This document shows, one piece after another, positions 18,846 to 27,302 of a DNA stretch of 64,000 nucleotides. The DNA is from an uncultured Clostridium sp. (GTDB lineage Bacteria; Bacillota; Clostridia; Lachnospirales; Lachnospiraceae), in contig URFM01000001.1 in the NCBI GenBank assembly GCA_900547035.1, forward strand, positions 62,001 through 126,000, written 5' to 3'. The translations under genes were made by a program, and so were the position numbers. Each line of letters begins with the position of its first letter. The first letter of the stretch is position 1. The notes under the pieces were generated by a model. The model saw only the letters and a list, made by a program, of their open reading frames with translations. It had not been told where the DNA came from and did no database searches.

Positions 18846-19058
18846 ATGAAATTTTTTATGACAGATGACCTAGAAATCAATACTATTAAAGCTTTCAATG
18901 CGGTCTTTACCGCGATTATGGCTCCCATTGCGTTTGTCCTGGAGTTCTTCGTGGTAGGAAAACTTGCTCCGGCTGATTTTCCGCTCCATCTTTCGCGAAA
19001 AATCCGGACAGCCTCAGGCCGCCCGGAGCTAAACTCACTCTTCATTGCATGGAATTAA
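18846..19058 (+). pseudogene. Fragment resembling a DUF2798 membrane protein
   Basis: A 70-codon plus-strand frame contains NAVFTAIMAPIAFVLEFFVVGKLA, read here as a hydrophobic hairpin ending in the FFVVGxLA motif that is typical of DUF2798 proteins. These normally have about 130 residues with two copies of this hairpin, so only part is present. No clear ribosome site precedes it, and its end overlaps the 3' end of the ferredoxin-like gene. I regard it as a gene remnant. Confidence 0.35.
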
Positions 19059-19532
19059 TTCCAATAACTTTTTAGCCGCCTCCACCGGAAAGCCCTCAGG
19101 TGGATTCTCCACCCATGTTTTCAACAATTCATGGGTGTTCCTGCTCTGGGGCAGCATGTAGCCTGACTCCCGAAGAAGGTCCTCATTGACCAGGCGGCTG
19201 GATTTCGCCGCCGCCTTCATCAGGCGGTAGAATCCATCCTCCCCGGCTGCTTCGGCCAGCTGGAGAGCCAGTTTCTCCTCCTTCGCCTTATTCTTCGACA
19301 GGGCAAAGGAAGCTTCCGTCACCCGTTCCGTTTTTTTCTGCTGAGGCGGATATTCCACAGGGACCATGGAAATAGCGCCGCTGGGGCATGCAGCGGCACA
19401 GACGCCGCAGCCCAGGCATTTCTTCGTATCAATGATGCTGTTCTCCGTATCCGTAGCACCTACGGGACAGACATACAGGCACAGGCAGTCTTTCGTACAC
19501 AGCCTGAGATTCCGAACCGCAATCTGTTTCAT
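19035..19532 (-). CDS. 4Fe-4S dicluster ferredoxin-like protein
   Basis: The 165-residue product has an N-terminal ferredoxin domain: [15 protein letters not shown] and [15 protein letters not shown] give two four-cysteine clusters (the first with atypical spacing). An alpha-helical C-terminal region of about 100 residues without recognised motifs follows. It overlaps the rubredoxin-type gene upstream by 4 nt, so the pair is cotranslated and probably works as an electron-transfer or peroxide/oxygen detoxification module. That role is inference from cofactors and context. Confidence 0.85.
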   Translation of the reverse strand: MKQIAVRNLRLCTKDCLCLYVCPVGATDTENSIIDTKKCLGCGVCAAACPSGAISMVPVEYPPQQKKTERVTEASFALSKNKAKEEKLALQLAEAAGEDGFYRLMKAAAKSSRLVNEDLLRESGYMLPQSRNTHELLKTWVENPPEGFPVEAAKKLLELIPCNEE

Positions 19533-20182
19533 CCTTCCGCCCTCCCCTCTGCCTTTTCAAATTTCCAATCCGGTACCTTGCACACCGGGCAAAGCCTGGG
19601 CGGCTCATCTCCCACATAGATAAAACCGCAGACCGAGCAGACCCAGATATTGGTTCCTGCCAGAAAGCTCTCCCCTTCCTGCCGGTACTGCTCAATCAGG
19701 GAGCTCAGCATATTGGTCACTTTCTCTCCCCAGACGCAAATCCGCTTCGTTCCCCGGTCTCCGTCCCCATCTGCCGCAGCGTTTACCGCCCGGTATCCGC
19801 TGGTCAAATCCTCTTTCAGCATCCTGGAGAGCTTCTCCAAATCCCCATCCGGAACCGGCGGAGCGGCAGCCGCAAAATAATCTGCCAGCTGATGGAAAAG
19901 GGCTGCTTCTTCCTCTTTGTACTGCTTTTCGCAGCCCCGGGCCAGATTGGAACAGAGAGCCGCAAACTCACCGGCAGAAAGCTTCTTTAGGTCCTCACTC
20001 ACCTCAGGAGTCTCCGGCGGAACCTGAAAAGCAGGTTCTGTTTCCTTCTTTTCCTCCGGGGCAAACAGAGACTTGGCAGCTTTGCACAGGGGGCATTTCC
20101 AGGATTCCGGCAGCTGGGAGAAGGGCGTCTTCTCCTTCGCCTCATCGTAGACATATCCGCATATGGAACAGACATACCTCAT
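19529..20182 (-). CDS. Rubrerythrin-like protein with a rubredoxin domain at each end
   Basis: The 217-residue product has a rubredoxin-type metal site at the N terminus (CSICGYVYD and CPLC; Cys5, 8, 30, 33) and a second, shorter one at the C terminus (CSVCGFIY and CPVC). The middle region is Glu-rich and helical, with [14 protein letters not shown] resembling a rubrerythrin diiron helix. Rubrerythrins reduce peroxide using such sites; here the diiron ligands are not complete enough to be sure. The gene has a good promoter (20254-20282), GGAGGAGG-type ribosome site, and is coupled to the ferredoxin-like gene. Confidence 0.8.
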   Translation of the reverse strand: MRYVCSICGYVYDEAKEKTPFSQLPESWKCPLCKAAKSLFAPEEKKETEPAFQVPPETPEVSEDLKKLSAGEFAALCSNLARGCEKQYKEEEAALFHQLADYFAAAAPPVPDGDLEKLSRMLKEDLTSGYRAVNAAADGDGDRGTKRICVWGEKVTNMLSSLIEQYRQEGESFLAGTNIWVCSVCGFIYVGDEPPRLCPVCKVPDWKFEKAEGRAEG

Positions 20183-20253
20183 ACCTTTCCTCCTCCTTTT
20201 CTGTGATATTTTTCAAAAAAATTCTCTTTTATCGCAAGAATTTTTCTAAAAAT

Positions 20254-20282
20254 ATCGTACCAACCCCACTAATATTTGTCAA
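20254..20282 (-). promoter_or_regulatory. Promoter of the rubredoxin-ferredoxin pair
   Basis: On the minus strand TTGACA (20282-20277) and TACGAT (20259-20254) are 17 nt apart. The leader contains AT-rich repeats but I could not assign a Fur or PerR box. Confidence 0.75.
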
Positions 20283-20285
20283 GTT

Positions 20286-20738
20286 TTACTCGTCCTCAAA
20301 CTCCTCTTCCAGCTTTCTCGCCCGCTTCTTCTCCAGAAGAATGGCCCCAAACCGGATTGCCGCAAAGGCCGCGGCAAAAGCCGCAAGGGGCAGAAGCTTT
20401 GTTGTCCAGCCGTCGCCAAGGCTGACCTGACCATATGCGATATAAACAAGCGCCACAACTGCCAGAACGGCCAGCGCTTTCTTCCAATAGGTTTTCTCCA
20501 TGCCGGGACGGTAAAAGGCAATCTTCATCTGGCGGCAGCGGACGGCCTGGAACAGGGGCGCTCCAATAATAATCACGTACTCTACCACGCAGTCGGAAAG
20601 CCCTTTGTGGAGCAGCAAAATCTTCACCAAAAAGGCCGCCAGGGCGAAGAAAAATACCGTTGTTCCAAACTCTCCCATAATCTGGTCATGGACCTGTTTA
20701 ATCCTCTCATCCTTCATCTCATTCACCAATCCTTTCAT
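20286..20738 (-). CDS. DUF6773-like small membrane protein
   Basis: About 150 residues with four predicted transmembrane helices in two pairs and a basic/acidic C-terminal tail (KKRARKLEEEFEDE). Proteins of this type follow small XRE regulators in many Lachnospiraceae and are annotated DUF6773; no function is known. The start is uncertain: ATG codons at 20738 and 20717 and a TTG at 20747 are all in frame. I list 20738. The gene directly follows the XRE regulator. Confidence 0.7.
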   Translation of the reverse strand: MKGLVNEMKDERIKQVHDQIMGEFGTTVFFFALAAFLVKILLLHKGLSDCVVEYVIIIGAPLFQAVRCRQMKIAFYRPGMEKTYWKKALAVLAVVALVYIAYGQVSLGDGWTTKLLPLAAFAAAFAAIRFGAILLEKKRARKLEEEFEDE

Positions 20739-20747
20739 TTCCTTCAA

Positions 20748-20942
20748 TCATTCTTCCCAAAAAAGTTCATCCAGTGTCTTTCCCAGCGCCTTGCAGATGG
20801 CAATGCAGAGATTTAAAGAGGGGTTGTACTTTCCTGCCTCAATCATGCCGATGGTCTGCCTGGTGACGCCCACCAGATTGGCCAGCTCCTCCTGAGACAA
20901 ATCCCTGCCGGCCCTGGCTGCCTTCAGCTTCAGGTTTTTCAT
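20748..20942 (-). CDS. Small XRE-family transcriptional regulator
   Basis: A 64-residue Cro/CI-type helix-turn-helix protein with the recognition segment [20 protein letters not shown] and the closing [13 protein letters not shown]. It is a single DNA-binding domain and probably represses its own operon. It is followed without a gap by the membrane protein gene; such XRE plus membrane protein pairs are common in Firmicutes. AAAGGGTGAT precedes the ATG. Confidence 0.92.
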   Translation of the reverse strand: MKNLKLKAARAGRDLSQEELANLVGVTRQTIGMIEAGKYNPSLNLCIAICKALGKTLDELFWEE

Positions 20943-20983
20943 CCCATCACCCTTTCCGTCCTCTTTCTCTCTTTGATGATTTC

Positions 20984-21012
20984 ATTATAGCACTTACTTG
21001 TCATTATGTCAA
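20984..21012 (-). promoter_or_regulatory. Promoter of the XRE/membrane protein pair
   Basis: On the minus strand TTGACA (21012-21007) and TATAAT (20989-20984) with a 17-nt spacer form a perfect consensus. The spacer repeats the TGACA of the -35 as TGACATAATGACA, a possible operator for the XRE protein; the operator is inference. Confidence 0.85.
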
Positions 21013-21093
21013 ATATATATTGCATTTTGTTAATTAATAATGCTTTTTCCGCAGCACAAGCGCCTAAAGGGCAGACGCTGCATACTCATAACA

Positions 21094-21139
21094 GAAAAAA
21101 AGACGTATCACAGGAAAATCTCCGGTGGGATACGTCTTT
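21094..21139 (-). terminator. Terminator after the TetR pseudogene
   Basis: An 11-bp stem AAAGACGTATC/GATACGTCTTT is followed on the minus strand by a T-run, 10 nt past the last TetR codon. Confidence 0.85.
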
Positions 21140-21148
21140 CTATTCCTG

Positions 21149-21708
21149 CTAATGCTCATACGGTCCGAGCATTTTGCTTACAAAGGATTGAATCATTTCG
21201 TGAATCGTGTAATGCATGTAATTTACGTGAGCCAGTTCCATTGCTTTGAGCTGCTTTTCCGTATGAGCGGTATAAGGATAGACGCCAAACAGCCGCTGAC
21301 CGCTTGAAAAGCTTTGGCATAAGCTTTTTTAAAATCCACAAGATTCTCCATGCGGCTGTTGACTTCCATATCATAAATATTCATGGACATCAGCTTCAGC
21401 ATACATCCACGCTTTGCCAGCGTACCGGCCAGTTGATCTGAAAATTCTTCAACAGAAAGGGACGGACTGCTCTCTGCCAGTTCCCTGAGCGCAGCAATCC
21501 ACTCCTCATGCTCCCGTTCAAGCAGCGCTAAAAAGATTTCCTCTTTGGTCTGAAAGTAATTGTAGATTGAGGGGCGGGAAAAGGATGTTTTTTCGCTGAT
21601 ATCACGGATTGTGATTTCTTTAAAGCTCATTGTCTCATACAGAGCGGCACATGCATTGATAATTTCTTCTTTTCTCGCGTTTATTAATTCTTCTGAACCT
21701 TTAGGCAT
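21149..21708 (-). pseudogene. TetR/AcrR family regulator, frameshifted
   Basis: The first 145 or so codons encode an intact TetR DNA-binding domain (FKEITIRDISEKTSFSRPSI, YNYFQTKEEIFLAL) and part of the ligand domain, to AFQAVSG. Then the frame changes: the open frame ends at 21223 with unrelated residues, while the expected C terminus continues in another frame as FGVYPYTAHTEKQLKAMELA and on to a stop at 21149-21151. About 25 residues normally found between these parts also appear to be missing. A truncated product could still bind DNA. No obvious target gene is next to it. Confidence 0.75.
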
Positions 21709-21814
21709 AGCTATCCCTTCCTTATCCCTTTGCGGCCTGTTTCGCCCAATCAGCTGCGCCGCGGTTTACCAGTCTGCCTTCCTTCCTGCGTTCTTTGTTG
21801 ACCGTATCGTTTAT

Positions 21815-22495
21815 CTATTTCACCAGATGAATGTTGGGGAAGTAGCAGAACAGGACCTTCGCGATAATCTTGTCCTTTTCTACGTATTTATTCTGCCAAA
21901 GCCTGGCGTCCTCCGAGAAATTCCGGTTATCGCCCATCATAAAGTAACAGCCCTCCGGTACATGGTAAACCGCATCGTTTACGTTTACCCGGACCATATC
22001 GTCGCTGACGTACTCCATATCGCTGTACTCCACGTTCAGACTGTTGATGGTCTCCACCGAAAGCTCGATGGTTTCCCTCTCCTGCATGGGCTCCGCCAGA
22101 TAAGATTCATCCAGAGGCGTTTCCGAATCGTTGATATATACCTGACCATCCTTAATGGTCACCGTGTCCCCCGGAAGGCCGATGACCCGCTTTACGTAAA
22201 AGGTCTTCTGCTCCGGATCATCCGGATAGCGGAAAATCACCACATCTCCCCGTTCCGGGTCGCCGAACAGATAGGAAAGCCTGGAACCGATGACCCGGCT
22301 CCCGGACTGGATAATAGGAATCATGGAGCCGGTAGGCACATAGCTGTTTGCAATAATAAAGGTACTCAGTACCCAGGCGATCACCACAGCCGCTACAATA
22401 ATCTGCACCCAGCTGATAATCTCCTTTTTCAGGTTAAAGGGCTCTTTTTCCTGATTTTCTTTTGACTGCTTTTTCAAATCTTTCTTGTCTGACAT
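21815..22495 (-). CDS. lepB: Signal peptidase I (second copy)
   Basis: The 226-residue type I signal peptidase has a charged N-terminal tail, one transmembrane helix (about 29-50), catalytic Ser57 in PTGSMIP, Lys102 in YVKRVIGLPGD, and MGDNRNFSEDAR. It is longer than the first copy because of an inserted acidic segment between the Lys box and the GDNR box. The start at 22495 has GAGG eight nt upstream; 17 further codons of the open frame overlap proA and are not used. It is the last gene of the proB-ynzC-ygfA-proA unit. Confidence 0.94.
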   Translation of the reverse strand: MSDKKDLKKQSKENQEKEPFNLKKEIISWVQIIVAAVVIAWVLSTFIIANSYVPTGSMIPIIQSGSRVIGSRLSYLFGDPERGDVVIFRYPDDPEQKTFYVKRVIGLPGDTVTIKDGQVYINDSETPLDESYLAEPMQERETIELSVETINSLNVEYSDMEYVSDDMVRVNVNDAVYHVPEGCYFMMGDNRNFSEDARLWQNKYVEKDKIIAKVLFCYFPNIHLVK

Positions 22496-22542
22496 TGATA
22501 GTTTCCTCTTTTTGCTCTTTGATGTCCGCCCGGGGACAGTCC

Positions 22543-23784
22543 TCATCGAATCTGACCGTCGCCGTAAATAATGTATTTGGTAGTGGTCAGTTCCTTTAAG
22601 CCCATCGGTCCCCTGGCATGGAGCTTCTGGGTGCTGATCCCAATTTCCGCTCCGAAACCGAATTCCTCACCGTCCGTGAAACGGGTGGAAGCATTGACAT
22701 ACACTGCCGCCGCGTCAATCTCGTTTAAAAACTGCTGGGCATGAAAATAGTTGGAGGTAACAATAGCATCCGAATGCCCCGTATTGTAGCGGTTAATATG
22801 AGCGATGGCCTCGTCGATGGAATCCACAATTTTCAGAGAAAGGATATAGTCTAAATATTCCTTCCCCCAGTCTTCCTCTGTGGCCGCCTTGAAATCCGGC
22901 TCGATGACTCTGGCGTCCTCATCCGCCCGAATCTCCACTTTCTTTTCCTTCAGGCGTTTCTTCAGCATGGGGAGAAACTCCTCAGCCACCAAACGGTGGA
23001 CCACCAGAGATTCGCAGGCGTTGCACACGCCGATCCGCTGGGTCTTAGCATTGTAAATAATGTCCAGGGCCATATTTAAGTCCGCGGTCTCATCCACATA
23101 AATGTGGCAGTTTCCTGTACCTGTCTCAATCACCGGAACGGTGCTGTTCTCCACCACCGTGCGGATTAATCCTGCTCCCCCTCTGGGAATCAGCACATCC
23201 ACATATTCGTTTAACCGCATAAGTTCCTTCGTGGTATCTCTGCTGGTATCCTCCACCAACTGCACCGCGTCCTCAGGCAGTCCCGCCCGCTCCAGTCCCT
23301 CCCGCAGGCATTTCACAATAGCCCGGTTGGAACAGATCGCGTCGCTCCCTCCCTTTAGTATAACCGCGTTTCCGCTTTTAAAGCACAGACCGAAGGCATC
23401 CGCCGTCACATTGGGACGGGCCTCGTAAATCATGGCGATGACGCCCAAGGGCACCCTCTTCTTCCCGATCATCAGTCCGTTGGGCCTCTGCTTCATGGAC
23501 AGAACCTCTCCCACCGGATCCTCCAGGGCCGCCACCTGCAAAAGGCCGTCGGCCATAGCATTGACCCTGGCCGGGGTCAGGCGGAGGCGGTCCAAAAGCC
23601 CCTGGCTCATGCCGGCCTGGGCCGCTTTCTCACAGTCCTCCTCATTAGCGTTTAATATTTCATCCTCTCCCTCCAGAAGAGCCCGCGCGGCCTCCTCCAG
23701 CCCCATATTTTTTTCTCTGGAGCCTAAGTTGTTTAATATCCGGGATACGTCCTTGGCACGACTGCCTATTTCGCTCAATGTCAT
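22543..23784 (-). CDS. proA: Gamma-glutamyl phosphate reductase
   Basis: ProA reduces glutamyl 5-phosphate to the semialdehyde in proline synthesis. The 413-residue aldehyde-dehydrogenase-fold protein contains [51 protein letters not shown] with the catalytic Cys, and [19 protein letters not shown]. Length is normal. proB lies 1 kb upstream on the same strand, separated by ynzC and the 5-formyl-THF cyclo-ligase gene. Confidence 0.97.
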   Translation of the reverse strand: MTLSEIGSRAKDVSRILNNLGSREKNMGLEEAARALLEGEDEILNANEEDCEKAAQAGMSQGLLDRLRLTPARVNAMADGLLQVAALEDPVGEVLSMKQRPNGLMIGKKRVPLGVIAMIYEARPNVTADAFGLCFKSGNAVILKGGSDAICSNRAIVKCLREGLERAGLPEDAVQLVEDTSRDTTKELMRLNEYVDVLIPRGGAGLIRTVVENSTVPVIETGTGNCHIYVDETADLNMALDIIYNAKTQRIGVCNACESLVVHRLVAEEFLPMLKKRLKEKKVEIRADEDARVIEPDFKAATEEDWGKEYLDYILSLKIVDSIDEAIAHINRYNTGHSDAIVTSNYFHAQQFLNEIDAAAVYVNASTRFTDGEEFGFGAEIGISTQKLHARGPMGLKELTTTKYIIYGDGQIR

Positions 23785-23892
23785 AAGATTTTCCTCTCTC
23801 CTGTTTTGGAACCTTCATTGCAAACTGTTCCGTAGGTCTGCTCTGTTACTGCCACACATCATACCACACCTGAACACTAAAATCCACCAAAT

Positions 23893-24468
23893 TCACAGAA
23901 ATTCCATGGAAACAATCTCTTCCACCGCTGTGAAAATCCGTTCCACCGGCCGGTCCCACTCCTCCCGGATTACCTCCTCTACAATCTGAAACGGATAGGC
24001 CGCCGCCAGTGTCTTCACATTCTTATGAACCGCCAGATACCGGTCGTAGTAACCGCCTCCGTATCCAATTCGGTATCCCCTCCGGTCAAAGACTGCGCCC
24101 GGCACGAGAATCACGCTCTCCCCCGTCTCCGCTTTGGGACAGTCCGCCGAAGGCTCCGGAATTCCTTTATACCCGGCCCGGAGCTCCTCTTTTCCATGGA
24201 TCCGGTAAAAATCCATCTCCCTCCCCGCCACCCGGGGAGCCGCCACAGGAATCTTCCGCCTGAACAGCTCTTCCAGAAGAGGCCAGGTATTAACCTCCGA
24301 ACCGAAAGAGAGGTAGAGAAATACCGGCCGCCCAGTCCACAGCGGCTCCCAGTCCAGAAGCCGTTTAAGAATCTGCCGGTCCATCTTCTCCTTCTCCTCC
24401 GGTTTCAGACGGTTTCTCTGTGCCAAAATCTCCCTGCGCAGCGCACTCTTTTTTTCCCTGGCGTCCAT
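23893..24468 (-). CDS. 5-formyltetrahydrofolate cyclo-ligase
   Basis: The 191-residue enzyme converts 5-formyl-THF to 5,10-methenyl-THF using ATP. It shows KSALRREILAQRN at the N terminus, the FLYLSFGSEVNT substrate loop and the C-terminal GYGGGYYDRYL motif of the YgfA/MTHFS family. AGGA lies nine nt before the ATG. It starts 5 nt after the ynzC stop. Confidence 0.94.
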   Translation of the reverse strand: MDAREKKSALRREILAQRNRLKPEEKEKMDRQILKRLLDWEPLWTGRPVFLYLSFGSEVNTWPLLEELFRRKIPVAAPRVAGREMDFYRIHGKEELRAGYKGIPEPSADCPKAETGESVILVPGAVFDRRGYRIGYGGGYYDRYLAVHKNVKTLAAAYPFQIVEEVIREEWDRPVERIFTAVEEIVSMEFL

Positions 24469-24473
24469 GGGCT

Positions 24474-24695
24474 TTAGTCCTCTTTTATGCCGCCGTACTT
24501 CTTTCCCAGATTCGTAATGGTCCCGTCCGGCTCCTTAATGGAAATCTGGTTTAAGGTTCCCCGCAAGTTGGCCCGAATGGCTGCCAGATACTCCTGGCGC
24601 AGCCGGGTCTGCTCCTCCTTCTCCTCCGGGGTCAGCCCTACGGACTGGGACTTGTGGTAAAGGGCGTTAATCCGATCAATCTGTTCCGATGTCAT
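24474..24695 (-). CDS. ynzC: DUF896 (YnzC) family protein
   Basis: A 73-residue protein beginning MTSEQIDRINALYHKSQSVG, with the family motif LTPEEKEEQTRLRQEYL and the predicted helical hairpin of DUF896. B. subtilis YnzC/YneA-region relatives are small cytosolic proteins of unknown function. AGGAG precedes this ATG; eight codons of the longer open frame are discarded. It sits between proB and the folate cyclo-ligase gene. Confidence 0.92.
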   Translation of the reverse strand: MTSEQIDRINALYHKSQSVGLTPEEKEEQTRLRQEYLAAIRANLRGTLNQISIKEPDGTITNLGKKYGGIKED

Positions 24696-24734
24696 AGGTT
24701 CTCCTCTCCGGCCCCCCATGGGGCCATGTAAAAT

Positions 24735-24788
24735 GGTAATAGTTCAGGACGGCCGGGTATCTTCTTGCCCGGCCGTTCTGAACGGTTG
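24735..24788. repeat. Intergenic inverted repeat, best copy of a dispersed family
   Basis: Arms AGTTCAGGACGGCCGGG and CCCGGCCGTTCTGAAC pair over 16 positions with one mismatch around a 10-nt loop; flanks TAAT/GTTG extend the symmetry. It lies between proB and ynzC and has no T-run, so it is not a standard terminator. Related elements occur at 29062-29113, 43185-43240 and 61140-61178. Confidence 0.8.
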
Positions 24789-24791
24789 TAT

Positions 24792-25652
24792 TTAATATTC
24801 GTTGTTCAGATAGTGCATCAGGTCAAAATCCAGGTTGGGATGGGCCAAAAATAAGGTTCCCTTCTCTTTTCCGCCCATAATCTCCAGAATCACATCCACC
24901 TGGTCGCCGTTGGCAATCACCATATCCGCCCCGCTGTCGGTGGCAATCCGGGCTGCCGCCAGCTTGGCGGACATACCTCCCGTTCCCACATCGCTGCCGG
25001 AAGTCTCCTTACCCATGGCCAGAAGCTCCGGCGTAATCTCCGGCACCAGTGAAATGAACCGGGCGTCCGGATTGTGTCTGGGGTCGTCGGAATAAAGACC
25101 GTCGATATCCGAAAGAAGAATCAGAAGGTCTCCCCCGATGAGGGCCGTCACGATGGCGGACAGGCGGTCATTGTCTCCGAAGCTGTCCACATAGGGGATT
25201 TCCGAGGTGGAAACCGTATCGTTTTCATTGACAATGGGAACCGCTCCCAGCTTTAACAGCTCGTCAAAGGTATTCTGGGCGTTGTAGCGGGAGGCGTCGT
25301 TTACCATGGTATCTTTGGTCAGAAGAATCTGTGCCGCCGTCTGGTTGTACTCGGAAAAAATCTTCTGATAAACCATCATCAGGCGGGCCTGCCCTACGGC
25401 GGCGTAGGCCTGCTTCTGGGCCAGGGTAGTAGGCTTCTGATGTCCCAGAGCCTGCCTGCCTGCGGCGATCGCGCCGGAGGACACCAGAACCACCTCTTTT
25501 CCCTCTCCCTTAAGGTCGCTGATGACACGCACCAGCCGTTCAATTTTCAGCAGGTTCATGGCCCCTGTCTCCGAATGAGTCAGGGAGGAGGAGCCGATTT
25601 TAATCACAATCCGCTTTTTGTCCTTCAGTTGCGCTCGTTCCGTCATTTCCAT
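24792..25652 (-). CDS. proB: Glutamate 5-kinase, short form without PUA domain
   Basis: ProB phosphorylates glutamate in the first step of proline synthesis. The 286-residue protein has the amino-acid-kinase motifs IVIKIGSSSLT, LVSSGAIAAGRQALG, VNENDTVSTSE, FGDNDRLSAIVTALI and SDVGTGGMSAKLAAARI. The C-terminal PUA domain of E. coli ProB is missing, as in many Firmicutes. The ATG at 25652 has AAAGGA eight nt upstream. Confidence 0.96.
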   Translation of the reverse strand: MEMTERAQLKDKKRIVIKIGSSSLTHSETGAMNLLKIERLVRVISDLKGEGKEVVLVSSGAIAAGRQALGHQKPTTLAQKQAYAAVGQARLMMVYQKIFSEYNQTAAQILLTKDTMVNDASRYNAQNTFDELLKLGAVPIVNENDTVSTSEIPYVDSFGDNDRLSAIVTALIGGDLLILLSDIDGLYSDDPRHNPDARFISLVPEITPELLAMGKETSGSDVGTGGMSAKLAAARIATDSGADMVIANGDQVDVILEIMGGKEKGTLFLAHPNLDFDLMHYLNNEY

Positions 25653-25688
25653 TGTACAATTCCTTTCTTGTGTTGTGACCTGCAGCCC

Positions 25689-27302
25689 CTATATTTCATC
25701 CGACCGCGCGGCGGGGGCAAATCGCCGGATCAGCGCCTCGGCCGTTTTCATGCCGTCCATGGCGGCGGAGGTGATTCCCCCCGCATAGCCGGCTCCTTCC
25801 CCGCAGGGAAACAGGCCCCTAAGACTGCTCTCCCCTTGCTCATCCCTGAGAATCCGCACCGGGGAGGAGGTCCTGCTCTCGATGCCCGCCAAAATAGCGT
25901 CTTCTCTGGAGAATCCACGAATCATATGTTCAAAGGCCTCAATCCCCTCGATCATGGTTTCGGACAGTTCCGGCCCTAAAAGCTCTCTCAAATCGGCAAA
26001 GGTCCACTGTCCCTTAAATTGGGGCTTCACCTGGCCCAGGCGCTCCCCGGGAGGTCCGCCTGCCTTAAAATCTCCGTAGGTTTCCGCCGGGATCCTGCCC
26101 TTCCCCAGTTGATAAGCCTTCTCTTCCAGATGCTGCTGGAAATGAACTCCCCCCAGCACTGTTTCGTCAGGGAAATCCTCCGGCCCCACGGTGATGATTA
26201 AGGCGCTGTTGGCATTTTCCCCTGCCCGCCCATGGTAGCTCATGCCATTGACCGCCAGACGTCCCGGCTCTGAGGATGCGTTGACCACATATCCCCCGGG
26301 ACACATGCAGAAGGAATAAACGCCTCTGCCGCCCGCCGCCTTCCAGGTCACCTTGTAGGAAGCGGCTCCTAGTTCCTTTACCGTCCTCCCGTACTGGCTC
26401 TCGTCAATCATGGACTGGGGATGCTGGATGCGCAGTCCCACCGCAAATGGCTTGGGCTCCATGGGAACACCATGCTCCAAAAGCATAGAAAAGGTATCTC
26501 TGGCGCTGTGGCCAACGGCAAAAACCGCCGCCTGGACAGGAATTTGTTCTCCGTTCTCCAGCACCAGTGCCTGAAGGCTTCCGTCCCGGATGACCAAATC
26601 CGTCACCTGGCTTTCAAAGCGCACCTGTCCGCCCAGATTTAAAATCTCCTGGCGGATGGCTTTGACCACCTGGCTCAGCACATCGGTGCCGATATGTGGC
26701 TTACTGGCGTAGCGGATGGCAGGGTTCGCGCCAAATTCCGTTAGAATCCGCAGCACTTCCCCGTTTCTCCCGGACACATCCTTTACCAGGGTGTTCAGCT
26801 TGCCGTCGGAAAAGGTTCCGGCTCCCCCTTCCCCGAACTGGACATTGGACTTGGGATCCAGGGCGCCCCCCTCCCAAAAGCGGTCCACATCCTCTTTTCT
26901 GCGGTCCACATCCCTGCCGCGCTCCAAAAGGATGGGGCGGTATCCCTGCCGGGCCAGAAGAAGGCCGCAGAACAGGCCCGCAGGCCCGGTTCCCACAATC
27001 ACCGGCGGGTACTTCAGAGGTTCGGCTCCCGGCGGAGGGCAACGGTAGGGTTTCTCCTTTACCAGAGCTGCGTTTCTGTTTTTTGCTTTGGCGAGAACCT
27101 TTTCCTCCCGCCCTCCTTTGACCTGAACATCGACTATGTAGCTGTATACAATCTCCGGTTTCTTTCTGGCATCCACAGACTGGCGGACGATGTGAAGGCC
27201 GGCAATCTCTTCCTCCCGGATTTTCAGAGCTCTGGCCGCCTTCTTTGTCAGTTCCCCGGGTCTGTGTCCTACAGGGAGCTTTAACTGGTTAATCCGAATC
27301 AT
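25689..27302 (-). CDS. FAD-dependent dehydrogenase (COG2509 family)
   Basis: The 537-residue protein starts MIRINQLKLPVGHRPGELTK, with an N-terminal domain of about 90 residues. A FAD-binding Rossmann motif follows at PPVIVGTGPAGLFCGLLLA, then NVQFGEGGAGTFSDGKLNT and a C-terminal GEGAGYAGGITSAAMDGMKT nucleotide-contact block. These are typical of the NAD(FAD)-utilising dehydrogenases of COG2509, whose substrate is unknown. I placed the start where AAGGAG precedes it; it overlaps the next oxidoreductase by 4 nt. The 76 additional upstream codons are a shadow of that gene. Confidence 0.9.
   Translation of the reverse strand: MIRINQLKLPVGHRPGELTKKAARALKIREEEIAGLHIVRQSVDARKKPEIVYSYIVDVQVKGGREEKVLAKAKNRNAALVKEKPYRCPPPGAEPLKYPPVIVGTGPAGLFCGLLLARQGYRPILLERGRDVDRRKEDVDRFWEGGALDPKSNVQFGEGGAGTFSDGKLNTLVKDVSGRNGEVLRILTEFGANPAIRYASKPHIGTDVLSQVVKAIRQEILNLGGQVRFESQVTDLVIRDGSLQALVLENGEQIPVQAAVFAVGHSARDTFSMLLEHGVPMEPKPFAVGLRIQHPQSMIDESQYGRTVKELGAASYKVTWKAAGGRGVYSFCMCPGGYVVNASSEPGRLAVNGMSYHGRAGENANSALIITVGPEDFPDETVLGGVHFQQHLEEKAYQLGKGRIPAETYGDFKAGGPPGERLGQVKPQFKGQWTFADLRELLGPELSETMIEGIEAFEHMIRGFSREDAILAGIESRTSSPVRILRDEQGESSLRGLFPCGEGAGYAGGITSAAMDGMKTAEALIRRFAPAARSDEI

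Noticed and set aside
18833..19045. Minus-strand 70-codon frame overlapping the ferredoxin-like stop
   Set aside because: Low-complexity shadow opposite the DUF2798-like fragment; no ribosome site.
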